Assembly: GCA_028817685.1 (NCBI GenBank)
Contig: JAPPPC010000149.1
Location: 1 to 5,684 of the forward strand
Reading direction: 5' to 3'
Source: Rhodospirillaceae bacterium
GTDB taxonomy: Bacteria > Pseudomonadota > Alphaproteobacteria > UBA8366 > GCA-2717185
DNA length: 5,684 nt
Position numbers and translations under genes: made by a program. The notes beneath the pieces are model-generated. The model had not been told where the DNA came from, searched no databases, and saw only the letters and a program-made list of their open reading frames with translations. Positions 1-5,684 of the stretch are shown piece by piece (position 1 is the first letter of the stretch; every line of letters begins with the position of its first letter).

Positions 1-234
1 CTGTTTTATGACGTGCGGGAGGTTCCGGGCCTTAAGAAACGGCCGTCGACGTCAGAACTGCTGGATTGGATCAAGCTGCTGATGGCTGAAGATATTCCAG
101 CCGACGTACTGCGCAGCAACGATTCAACGAAGCTGATCCCGCCGCTTTACGGCGCTTTGCTGAAGAATGAGCAGGACGTTCAACTGTTCGAGCGGCTTGC
201 CTTCATGTCACGTCGCGAGCAGGGCGGCAGCTAG
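1..234 (+). CDS. MoxR-family AAA+ ATPase, C-terminal fragment (5' end outside window)
   Basis: The frame is open from base 1 and ends at TAG 232-234, giving the last 77 residues of a longer protein. It begins LFYDVREVPGLKKRPSTSEL and continues into a helical segment with the ELLDWIKLL pattern. I recognise this as the lid (C-terminal helical) region of a COG0714 MoxR-like ATPase of the type that pairs with COG3825 VWA proteins. The Walker A and B motifs would lie upstream, outside the window, so the catalytic core cannot be checked. MoxR ATPases use ATP hydrolysis to remodel client proteins in the cytoplasm together with a VWA partner. The likely partner is the VWA gene starting at 1467 on the same strand, but an opposite-strand gene separates the two. 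The GTG at 13 is an internal codon, not the start, because the recognisable domain already runs through it. Confidence 0.85.
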   Translation: MFYDVREVPGLKKRPSTSELLDWIKLLMAEDIPADVLRSNDSTKLIPPLYGALLKNEQDVQLFERLAFMSRREQGGS

Positions 235-244
235 TTCAGAAACC

Positions 245-1318
245 TTAAGCGTCGGCGCGTTCCGGAGCGGCTTCGGCGCGCCACCCTTCCAGCATTTTTT
301 GGGCATTTTCCTGCTGCAAGGCATCGTAGTACGCCATCCCGCTTGTGAATTTCGCACTTTCACGGAACCGGGTTAGCGGACGCTGCCCGTGCAAACGGCA
401 GAATATTTTGCCGAAAATGTCGCGGTCCAACTCGACGGCTTTGCAGGCGATCGCCAACCCCTCCATACCGAGATCGTACAAGGCACGGCTTACCTGCGAC
501 GGGGCAAGGTCAGTAAGACGTTGAAACAGGTCTTCGAAATGCAGGACATCGTCCATTTCGAGCGCGTGTACCATTGCGATCGGCAGTTGTGCGTCGGCCC
601 AATCCGGTGCGCCGATAGGTGCTGGCGCGCTTTCCTGATCTTCCTCCAGGGCTCGTTCGACCGCGTCCGATAGCGCGACATCCAATTCGCTGGCCACAGC
701 GGGATGGGTCTCTGCAAGATATGCGCGCAGAACATCGCTGACCTGCTCATACAGCCTGCTGGCGATCGAGTCAGGCAGGTCTTTGCGCGAGATCATCAGC
801 TCCTGATAATCGGGTTCCGATGCGGTTAGATCGACGATTTTTCCCAGCGTTTCTGCGGCGAAACGTGCGCCTGGATTGTTTAGCAAAGTAGCGATCGCGC
901 TGCCGTGGCCAGTCGCCACGATGGATTCGCAGACCGGTTCCGAGACAGTTTCGCGTCCGGCGATCGCTTCGCGGTATTCGATCGCGCGTTTGATGATGAT
1001 CGCGAGGAGATCTTCATCCGTCAGGACCGGGCTGCCTTCGAGGATCGGAAAGGCGACCTCAATCACATCATTGGCCAACATGAGGATCAAATCGTGCGGT
1101 GGGTCCGATTTGTCGGCCAGTTGTAGGGCGAGCTTCCGGCGGACCTGCATTTCGACGTCGTGGATCACATGACGGAGGATCTCGAACATCAGCGTGCGCT
1201 CACGCGGGTTCGCGACGTCGTCCGGCACCAGGTAAAGCGCGCCTAAGGCATCGACCAGTTGGGCTTTGTCCGCCACCGACCCGGACGCGGCGATATTCTG
1301 CAGATCGTGCTTTGACAT
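245..1318 (-). CDS. DUF2336 domain-containing protein
   Basis: This encodes 357 residues with no signal peptide or membrane segment, so it is probably cytoplasmic and almost wholly alpha-helical. Residues about 40-150 carry the DUF2336 (PF10098) signature: ERTLMFEILRHVIHDVEMQV, a short LANDVIEVAFPIL stretch, the acidic LTDEDLLAII helix, and ATGHGSAIATLLNNPGARF. Such helical repeats suggest a protein-binding scaffold; the family's biochemical role is not established. Residues about 226-236 (EDQESAPAPIG) look like a linker to a second helical part. The frame stays open upstream to 1534, but those extra 72 residues would cross the intergenic region and overlap the start of the divergent VWA gene. 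I chose the ATG at 1316-1318 because family members begin close to this helix. A GAGGGG lies about 14 nt upstream, a rather long spacing, so the start is only fairly sure. It converges on the moxR fragment and diverges from the VWA gene. Confidence 0.85.
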   Translation of the reverse strand: MSKHDLQNIAASGSVADKAQLVDALGALYLVPDDVANPRERTLMFEILRHVIHDVEMQVRRKLALQLADKSDPPHDLILMLANDVIEVAFPILEGSPVLTDEDLLAIIIKRAIEYREAIAGRETVSEPVCESIVATGHGSAIATLLNNPGARFAAETLGKIVDLTASEPDYQELMISRKDLPDSIASRLYEQVSDVLRAYLAETHPAVASELDVALSDAVERALEEDQESAPAPIGAPDWADAQLPIAMVHALEMDDVLHFEDLFQRLTDLAPSQVSRALYDLGMEGLAIACKAVELDRDIFGKIFCRLHGQRPLTRFRESAKFTSGMAYYDALQQENAQKMLEGWRAEAAPERADA

Positions 1319-1466
1319 CTTAAACGTAAAATCCCCTCGCAGCGCGGGCAGGCTATCCGGTAATTCTTGCCGAATTGTTATCGTAGGGGTGGATTTCCCG
1401 ACGCTAACGCCGGCTTTTACAAGGGCGTCCTGGCCTGTATGATCCCGGCCAATGAGGAGCGAGCCC
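1319..1466. promoter_or_regulatory. Divergent intergenic region between DUF2336 and VWA genes
   Basis: These 148 bp separate two divergently transcribed genes and should hold promoters for both, since neither can be read from the other's upstream gene. I see no strong -35/-10 pair by eye. On the minus strand TTAGCG and TACGAT are 16 bp apart, but both match the consensus poorly. An interrupted palindrome, AATTC-N5-GAATT, sits at 1362-1376 and could be an operator. No known regulator site (CtrA, LexA, Fnr) is recognisable. Confidence 0.4.
1455..1459 (+). promoter_or_regulatory. Ribosome binding site deciding the VWA start
   Basis: AGGAG lies 7 nt before the ATG at 1467. The earlier in-frame ATG at 1452 overlaps this Shine-Dalgarno sequence and has no comparable one of its own, so 1467 is the preferred start. 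Confidence 0.75.
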
Positions 1467-2645
1467 ATGTTTTTGAACCTATTTACAGAATTGCGCACTG
1501 CCGGCCTTCCGGTCAGCCTCAAGGAATACCTCACCTTGATGGACGCGATGGAGCAGCGCGTTATCCCGCAGAGCGTCGATGATTTTTACTATCTGAGCCG
1601 CGCCGCGTTAGTGAAGGACGAGCGCCATCTCGACCGGTTTGACCGCGTGTTTGGACATGTTTTCAAAGGTTTGGAGCCGCCCGAGGGCGATATGCCGGTA
1701 GAACTTCCGGAGGAGTGGCTCCGCAAGATTACCGAAAAGCTTCTGACCGACGAGGAAAAGGCGCAAATCGAGGCGATGGGCGGCTGGGAAAAGCTGATGG
1801 AAACGCTGAAGAAGCGCCTCGAAGAACAGGAAAAGCGCCATCAAGGCGGCAGCAAATGGATCGGCACCGCCGGAACGTCGCCATTCGGCGCTTACGGCTA
1901 CAATCCCGAGGGTATCCGCATCGGCCAGGAGGAATCACGGCATCGGCGCGCGGTGAAGGTTTGGGATAAGCGCGAATTCAAGAATCTCGACGATACGGTG
2001 GAGTTGGGCACGCGGAACATCAAGATGGCGCTGCGTCGTCTGCGCCACTTCGCGCGCGACGGGTCTCCGACGGAGTTCGACCTGCTAGGCACGATCAAGG
2101 CCACTGCGCACAATGGCGGCTATCTTGACATTAAATTGGTGGCGGAGCGTAAGAACTCGATCAAGGTCCTGCTGTTCCTCGATATTGGCGGTTCAATGGA
2201 CGACCATGTGAAGGTCTGCGAAGAGCTGTTTTCGGCGACGCGCACCGAATTCAAGAACTTGGAATTCTTTTACTTTCACAATTGCCCTTACGAGACAGTT
2301 TGGAAGGATAATCGGCGGCGTCACAGTGAACGCATTGACACGCTTGAGGTTTTGCGGACCTACCCCTCCGACTACAAGTGCATCTTCGTCGGCGACGCTA
2401 CGATGAGCCCGTACGAAATCACCTATCCGGGTGGCAGCGTGGAGCATTGGAACGAGGAAGCCGGCGCGGTCTGGATGCAGCGGATTCTGATGACCTATAA
2501 GCACGCGGTTTGGCTCAATCCGCAGCCGGCGCGTAGCTGGAGTTACACGCCTTCCATCGAAGTGCTGTCGCAGCTGATGGAGGACCGTATGTATCCGTTG
2601 ACCTTGGAAGGTCTCGACACGGCGATGAAAGAGCTGACCCACTGA
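1467..2645 (+). CDS. VWA domain-containing protein, CoxE-like (COG3825)
   Basis: This encodes 392 residues with no signal peptide, so it is probably cytoplasmic. The N-terminal part (1-90) is helical. A charged, coiled-coil-like stretch follows at about 94-126 (rich in E, K, R). A highly conserved-looking linker at about 132-200 contains GTSPFGAYGYNPEGIRIG and the WDKREF...ELGTRNIKMALRRL pattern, which I associate with COG3825. The VWA fold begins near 231; the metal-ion-dependent adhesion site reads DIGGS at 239-243 in place of DxSxS, and the later Thr is probably T312 in GDATMS. The tail has the MYPLTLEGLD motif. VWA proteins of this kind act with MoxR ATPases to activate or mature a client, as CoxE does for Mo-Cu CO dehydrogenase; no Cox enzyme genes are visible here, so I give no gene symbol. 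The stop overlaps the next start by one base, so the two are probably translated in a coupled way. Confidence 0.88.
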   Translation: MFLNLFTELRTAGLPVSLKEYLTLMDAMEQRVIPQSVDDFYYLSRAALVKDERHLDRFDRVFGHVFKGLEPPEGDMPVELPEEWLRKITEKLLTDEEKAQIEAMGGWEKLMETLKKRLEEQEKRHQGGSKWIGTAGTSPFGAYGYNPEGIRIGQEESRHRRAVKVWDKREFKNLDDTVELGTRNIKMALRRLRHFARDGSPTEFDLLGTIKATAHNGGYLDIKLVAERKNSIKVLLFLDIGGSMDDHVKVCEELFSATRTEFKNLEFFYFHNCPYETVWKDNRRRHSERIDTLEVLRTYPSDYKCIFVGDATMSPYEITYPGGSVEHWNEEAGAVWMQRILMTYKHAVWLNPQPARSWSYTPSIEVLSQLMEDRMYPLTLEGLDTAMKELTH

Positions 2646-2950
2646 TGGGTTTCCCTGGCGGCGCTTTGCGCTGGCTCGGGGCAGCGGGGCTGCTCTATAC
2701 GTCCGCCTGCACCGATTTGCCGCCGACCACAACCGAAAACCCGTTGACCGTACCGGAAGGGCGTAAGGATATCGTGTCCGTGTGTTACGCTACAGGCCAC
2801 GGTCGCTCGGACATCCGCGCCGTTGCGCTGGAGGCGTGCGGCAAGGACACGGTGTCTGTGACGCCATGGCGGATTGACGAATATCTGAACGAATGCCCTG
2901 TGTTGAAGAAGACCCGCGTCAGTTTTCTTTGCGTCAAGGCGGAACGCTGA
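2645..2950 (+). CDS. Small exported cysteine-containing protein, possible lipoprotein
   Basis: This encodes 101 residues starting at an ATG that shares its A with the TGA stop of the VWA gene (TGATG), an arrangement typical of translational coupling. Residues 1-21 contain an Arg at 9 followed by a hydrophobic stretch (WLGAAGLLYTSA) and then Cys22. This resembles a lipoprotein signal, although Thr rather than Leu or Val at -3 makes the lipobox imperfect. A low-complexity Pro/Thr linker follows at about 26-37. The globular part has four cysteines (C47, C65, C84, C96), which could form two disulfides in the periplasm. The visible motifs are VSVCY, ALEACG, the WRIDEYLNECP segment and VSFLC. I have an impression of similar short hypothetical proteins in Alphaproteobacteria but know of no assigned function. 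Its coupling to a cytosolic VWA protein is its most informative feature. Confidence 0.72.
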   Translation: MGFPGGALRWLGAAGLLYTSACTDLPPTTTENPLTVPEGRKDIVSVCYATGHGRSDIRAVALEACGKDTVSVTPWRIDEYLNECPVLKKTRVSFLCVKAER

Positions 2951-2958
2951 GTAATCTG

Positions 2959-2982
2959 CCGCCGCCTCGGCTCGCGCGGCGG
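2959..2982 (+). terminator. GC-rich hairpin, possible weak terminator or attenuator
   Basis: CCGCCGC (2959-2965) pairs perfectly with GCGGCGG (2976-2982) around a 10-nt loop, just after the stop at 2950. No T tract follows (the next bases are GAAAG), so it is not a classical intrinsic terminator. It may partly uncouple the VWA and small-protein genes from the 456-aa gene, or protect the 3' end of the upstream message. Confidence 0.3.
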
Positions 2983-3013
2983 GAAAGTGGCTGATACATC
3001 CAACTCTATCGAC

Positions 3014-3019
3014 AGGAAG
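3014..3019 (+). promoter_or_regulatory. Ribosome binding site of the 456-aa gene
   Basis: AGGAAG lies 7 nt before the ATG at 3027. It supports this start and the plus strand as the coding strand, against the long antisense frame over the same region. Confidence 0.6.
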
Positions 3020-3026
3020 ACAGAAT

Positions 3027-4397
3027 ATGCTTGATCTGATGAAAATCGCACGGACCGAGGCTGAGGGCGGCGACCTGCTTGGTCTGCTCAGCGGGCTTTT
3101 CGAAGAGACGGATGTTCGGCCGACAGGCTATCCCGACGCTGTGATGTGGCAGGGCGGCAACCATGACGGCAAGGTCAACCCGATCGCTCATTCGTTAACC
3201 GACGCCTATGCGCTGCTTGGGACGGTCGCTGCGATCGATGTGCTGGGTCTGCCCTATTACGCCGTCCCGATGTGGTCGCAATACCGGCACGACACTAAAC
3301 TGGAATGCCTCAGCTGGTTCGGTAACGTGCCGGCGACATCGATCAAATGGTCGACGGCGGGTGACGCCTACGTCAATGACGGCAAGGGCGGCAAGGTCGT
3401 CGTCATGGGGAAATCCGGCAACGCGCCGCTGCGCACCCAGGCCGGTGTTTACTGCAACGTCCGGCCCTACGGTCCGATTACGGTCGTGCGCTGCATGCCC
3501 TGTCTGCCCTATTCGCAGGACAAGGCGGTCTTCAATGTGGATCCCAATACGGGCATCGTGCATTCCGAGATGAACACGCCGGGCGTGCAAATGGCCTATG
3601 CCAACCGTCTGTTCCTGAAGATGGTCAACGACACCGGCAAGCTCGGTCGGGTCGCTTTCAAGCCGACCCAGGCGATGGAAGACGGCATCAATGCCGGTTT
3701 GCTGTCCTGGATGCTGCAAGGCACGAAGTTCAAGATTGGTCGCAAATGGGCCGTCGACGGTTACGAAGAGCATAAGGAAAATGTCGACCGCATCATCGCC
3801 CTCCTGCCGGCCGACTTCAAAGACGGTATGGAATCCTGGACCGGTCAGATCGAACAGCACATTTCCGATACGAACTATGGTCTGTTGCTGTGGGATCTGA
3901 TCGAAAAGCAGGATTGCATCGTGCTGGCCACCGATCTCGATGGCGACCGGCTCACCGATCTGCTGGCCGACGTCTCGGACCCGCTGCGCCGCTTTGGCCA
4001 GCTCGTCGCCGAGCATGTCGGTGCCGAGGTCAATATCGACGCACTTTGGAGCGGCATGGGCTACACGACCGGCAACGGTCGCGACATGACGTCGGTCATG
4101 TACCGCATGGACGGTCCGCCGATCCACGAACAGACCCTGGGGTCTGCGGATGCCATGCTGCTGCGCCTGCTGGATGGCGATGAGTCGATGGGAGGGACCA
4201 AACGGCCCTACGATCCGCGTATCCATTTCGTGCTGATCCGCAGCGCCTATCTCGACGCCAACCCGGATAATGCGGAACTGCGCGATTGGCTCGACAATGC
4301 GCTGGCGACGTTCGACAAGGTCTATGCCGGTGAGCGTCCTGGCTTCCTCGAAGGCTACAAGGCGCTGAAGGAGGCGATCACGCCCTGGGGCGCGTAA
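3027..4397 (+). CDS. Uncharacterised 456-aa cytosolic protein
   Basis: I do not recognise a family. The start ATG at 3027 has a good Shine-Dalgarno sequence, and the frame runs uninterrupted to TAA 4395-4397. There is no signal peptide or obvious membrane segment, so the protein is probably soluble and cytoplasmic. Its composition is well balanced, with many Trp, Tyr and Met residues, as expected of a folded globular protein. Visible landmarks are PIAHSLTDAYALLGTVAAID near 52-71, the YAVPMWSQYRHDTKLECLSW stretch near 78-97, a CMPC pair at 156-159, an acidic stretch ATDLDGDRLTDLLADVSDPL near 299-318, and SGMGYTTGNGRD near 344. The CMPC could bind a metal or be redox-active, but it is isolated and this is only a possibility. 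It lies 76 bp downstream of the small exported protein and on the same strand as the VWA gene, so it could be a client of the MoxR/VWA pair; that is inference from position alone. It converges on LOG with 6 bp between stops. Confidence 0.8.
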   Translation: MLDLMKIARTEAEGGDLLGLLSGLFEETDVRPTGYPDAVMWQGGNHDGKVNPIAHSLTDAYALLGTVAAIDVLGLPYYAVPMWSQYRHDTKLECLSWFGNVPATSIKWSTAGDAYVNDGKGGKVVVMGKSGNAPLRTQAGVYCNVRPYGPITVVRCMPCLPYSQDKAVFNVDPNTGIVHSEMNTPGVQMAYANRLFLKMVNDTGKLGRVAFKPTQAMEDGINAGLLSWMLQGTKFKIGRKWAVDGYEEHKENVDRIIALLPADFKDGMESWTGQIEQHISDTNYGLLLWDLIEKQDCIVLATDLDGDRLTDLLADVSDPLRRFGQLVAEHVGAEVNIDALWSGMGYTTGNGRDMTSVMYRMDGPPIHEQTLGSADAMLLRLLDGDESMGGTKRPYDPRIHFVLIRSAYLDANPDNAELRDWLDNALATFDKVYAGERPGFLEGYKALKEAITPWGA

Positions 4398-4403
4398 CGC
4401 GGG

Positions 4404-4988
4404 CTACAGCCACTTCGACTCCAGCGAGAAACGGGCCGGCGGCATCGCCCGAATAGTCGGGAGGACGTCGGCCACGTCCGCGGCGACTTCGTACAGCGAA
4501 CGGTGCTTGGCACGGACATAGTTCGCGTCGATCTGCGCATCTATAAGCGCTGTCAGCGGGTCCCAGAACCCGTCGACATTGACCAGGACGACCGGCTTGT
4601 CGTGCAGCTCAAGCTGTTTCCAGGTTAGAATCTCGAAGGTCTCGTCCAAGGTGCCGAGGCCACCGGGCAGGATGGCAAAGGCGTCCGACAAAGTCGCCAT
4701 CTTGAGCTTGCGATCATGCATGTTCCCGGTCACGTGCAGTTCCGTGCAGTCCGTATGGCCGACTTCCAAATCTTCGAGAAACTTCGGAATCACGCCAACG
4801 ACTTCGCCGCCATTGCTCAAGACCGTGTCGGCGACGATGCCCATCAGGCCCACGCTGCCACCGCCATAGACGAGGCGTATACCGTTCGCCGCCAAAGCCT
4901 CGCCCAGCTGGCGCGCGGCGTCATGATGGCTCTGCGCCCCGCGCCGTGAGGAGCCGCAATAGACGCAAAGAGATGTGATGTCCGCCAT
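4404..4988 (-). CDS. LOG family protein (TIGR00730), probable nucleoside 5'-monophosphate phosphoribohydrolase
   Basis: This encodes 194 residues, the usual length for a bacterial LOG (LONELY GUY) protein. It is a single Rossmann-like domain: CVYCGSS at 8-14, the GGGSVGLMG nucleotide-binding loop at 42-50, GVIPKFL near 65-71, the MHDRKLKM segment at 90-97 containing the conserved Arg, and the diagnostic PGGLGTLDE at 108-116 with the catalytic Glu116. LOG enzymes cleave cytokinin riboside or other nucleoside 5'-monophosphates to the free base and ribose 5-phosphate in the cytoplasm. In bacteria without plant contact the substrate may be AMP or another nucleotide. All key residues look intact. 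The ATG at 4986-4988 precedes the first beta strand as in relatives; only a weak GGGA lies upstream of it. The gene diverges from the cytochrome c gene and does not look functionally linked to its neighbours. Confidence 0.93.
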   Translation of the reverse strand: MADITSLCVYCGSSRRGAQSHHDAARQLGEALAANGIRLVYGGGSVGLMGIVADTVLSNGGEVVGVIPKFLEDLEVGHTDCTELHVTGNMHDRKLKMATLSDAFAILPGGLGTLDETFEILTWKQLELHDKPVVLVNVDGFWDPLTALIDAQIDANYVRAKHRSLYEVAADVADVLPTIRAMPPARFSLESKWL

Positions 4989-5014
4989 AGCCGCGATCCC
5001 GCCACAATTCGAAG

Positions 5015-5041
5015 GTAGGGCTCTACTTAGGGGAGTAGGGC
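5015..5041. repeat. Direct repeat GTAGGGC x2 with overlapping hairpin
   Basis: GTAGGGC occurs at 5015-5021 and again at 5035-5041, a 20-bp period or about two helical turns. Overlapping it, CTCTACT (5021-5027) can pair with AGTAGGG (5034-5040) through six standard pairs and one G-T wobble, leaving a 6-nt loop TAGGGG. The arrangement could be an operator or a leader hairpin for LOG on the minus strand. It does not match a regulator site I know, and chance is possible at this length. Confidence 0.35.
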
Positions 5042-5104
5042 AGCTTCCGCAATCGCAGCCTTGCCATGCGGATCGGAAACCGCCTTACTGGGCTACCGGT
5101 ACGA

Positions 5105-5109
5105 GGGAG
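5105..5109 (+). promoter_or_regulatory. Ribosome binding site of the cytochrome c gene
   Basis: GGGAG lies 8 nt before the ATG at 5118, directly ahead of a clear signal peptide, which fixes the start. Confidence 0.6.
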
Positions 5110-5117
5110 AAGTCTCG

Positions 5118-5684
5118 ATGCGCGCATTTCTTGTTTTTGCGATTCTGTTATTTAGCGCGGCGGCCCATGCCGACGATGCGGCGGTCAAGCGCGGCACTTA
5201 TATCTTCAAGGCTGCCGGATGCGAAGGATGCCACACCAGCGTGAAGCCGAAAGGCGCGTTTTTGGCCGGCGGGCGGCGCATGGAGACGCCATTCGGCGGC
5301 TTCTATACACCCAACATTACCTCGGACAAGACGCACGGAATCGGCGGTTGGACCTATGAGCAATTCGTGGCCGCGATGCGGGAAGGTAAAACCCCGGACG
5401 GGTCTGTCTACTATCCGGCGTTTCCCTATTCCTCCTATACGGGAATGCGCGATGCCAATCTAAAGGATCTTTGGGCTTATCTGCGGACCGTGCCGGCCGT
5501 CGCCGAGCCGAGCAAACCGCATGATTTGATGTTTCCGTTCAGTATCCGCAGTTCCGTTTATGGCTGGCGGATGTTGTATTTCGATTCGGCGCGCGCCGAA
5601 CCAGACACGCAGCGTTCCGAGGAATGGAACCGCGGCGCCTACATCGTTAGAGCATTGGGCCAATGCGGTGAATGCCAAACACCG
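5118..5684 (+). CDS. Periplasmic diheme-type cytochrome c (3' end outside window)
   Basis: The frame is open from ATG 5118 to the window end, giving 189 residues. Residues 1-18 form a Sec signal peptide with cleavage expected after AHA, before DDAAV. The first cytochrome domain has a complete haem c motif CEGCH at 35-39, then TPNITSD at 64-70, a WTYEQFVAAMREG helix, and the YPAFPYSSYTGM segment in which Met110 is the likely distal haem ligand. This order matches the diheme cytochrome c proteins (COG2010) found as electron-transfer subunits or partners of periplasmic dehydrogenases. The second domain begins near 168 (EEWNRGAYIVRALGQ), where a second CxxCH is expected; the sequence instead reads CGECQ at 183-187, with CAA in place of a His codon. 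If real, the second haem lacks its proximal His. The partner enzyme is not visible, and the rest of the second domain lies beyond the window. Confidence 0.88.
   Translation, partial: MRAFLVFAILLFSAAAHADDAAVKRGTYIFKAAGCEGCHTSVKPKGAFLAGGRRMETPFGGFYTPNITSDKTHGIGGWTYEQFVAAMREGKTPDGSVYYPAFPYSSYTGMRDANLKDLWAYLRTVPAVAEPSKPHDLMFPFSIRSSVYGWRMLYFDSARAEPDTQRSEEWNRGAYIVRALGQCGECQTP

Larger units (their letters stand above)
4989..5117. promoter_or_regulatory. Divergent intergenic region between LOG and cytochrome c genes
   Basis: These 129 bp must carry the promoters or 5' leaders of both genes. A cluster at 5015-5041 has two direct copies of GTAGGGC, 20 bp apart, and an inverted repeat (see the next entry). 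On the plus strand TTGCCA at 5061 could be a -35 box, but no good -10 box follows at the right distance. Confidence 0.4.

Noticed and set aside
1362..1376. Interrupted palindrome AATTC-N5-GAATT as a possible operator.
   Set aside because: The arms are only 5 bp, they match no regulator site I know, and such a palindrome is easily found by chance. I mention it only within the intergenic entry.
1319..1534. A 72-residue N-terminal extension of the DUF2336 protein on the minus strand.
   Set aside because: It would span the whole divergent intergenic region and overlap the VWA start, and it shows no family similarity. The ATG at 1316-1318 directly precedes the expected first helix.
2193..2732. 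A 179-codon minus-strand frame opposite the end of the VWA gene.
   Set aside because: It covers conserved parts of a clearly recognisable VWA protein on the plus strand and is Arg-rich and low in structure; it is a shadow frame.
3195..4226. A long (343-codon) open frame on the minus strand opposite the 456-aa gene.
   Set aside because: It is rich in His, Arg, Gln, Val and Asp in the way typical of antisense shadows of GC-biased genes, has no matching start signal or recognisable domain, and the plus-strand frame has a good ribosome binding site and a balanced composition.
4382..4404. Dyad CGCGT-A-ACGCG flanked by GCCC/GGGC at the convergent stops of the 456-aa and LOG genes, as a bidirectional terminator.
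   Set aside because: The central stem is four pairs with a 3-nt loop, the outer arms do not stack on it evenly, and neither strand has a T tract.
5061..5090. TTGCCA followed by TTACTG as a sigma-70-type promoter for cytochrome c.
   Set aside because: The -10 candidate matches poorly and the spacing is 18 bp; the position is plausible but the sequence support is too weak to annotate.

Overview
The window reads as chromosomal DNA from a moderately GC-rich alphaproteobacterium, plausibly a Rhodospirillales relative. The placement rests on a DUF2336 protein (a family known mainly from Alphaproteobacteria), a MoxR-type ATPase with a COG3825/CoxE-like VWA protein, and a diheme-type periplasmic cytochrome c. 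Codon use is GC-biased throughout. I see no mobile element, integrase, CRISPR array, tRNA or rRNA. No species call is possible from the sequence alone.

Layout: positions 1-234 hold the 3' end of a MoxR-family AAA+ ATPase gene (+). It converges, with 10 bp between stops, on a DUF2336 gene (-, 245-1318). A 148-bp divergent intergenic region follows, then a VWA-domain gene (+, 1467-2645). That gene overlaps by one base (TGATG) a small cysteine-containing exported protein or lipoprotein gene (+, 2645-2950). After a 76-bp gap with a GC-rich hairpin comes a 456-aa protein I cannot assign to a family (+, 3027-4397). It converges, with 6 bp between stops, on a LOG/TIGR00730-family gene (-, 4404-4988). 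A 129-bp divergent region then separates LOG from a cytochrome c gene (+, 5118 to beyond the window end).

How the genes may work together: MoxR AAA+ ATPases and VWA proteins usually act as pairs (RavA-ViaA, NorQ-NorD, CbbQ-CbbO, CoxD-CoxE) that remodel or activate a client protein, often a metalloenzyme. Here the presumed pair is split by the opposite-strand DUF2336 gene. The client is unknown. The 456-aa cytosolic-looking protein and the small exported protein downstream of the VWA gene are the closest same-strand candidates, but this is inference from position only. LOG and the cytochrome look like unrelated neighbours.

The points most worth a second look are the second haem motif of the cytochrome, which reads CxxCQ instead of CxxCH right at the window edge; the unassigned 456-aa protein; the interrupted MoxR/VWA locus; and the VWA protein's glycine-substituted MIDAS motif. 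I found no convincing evidence of a wholly new multi-gene system.
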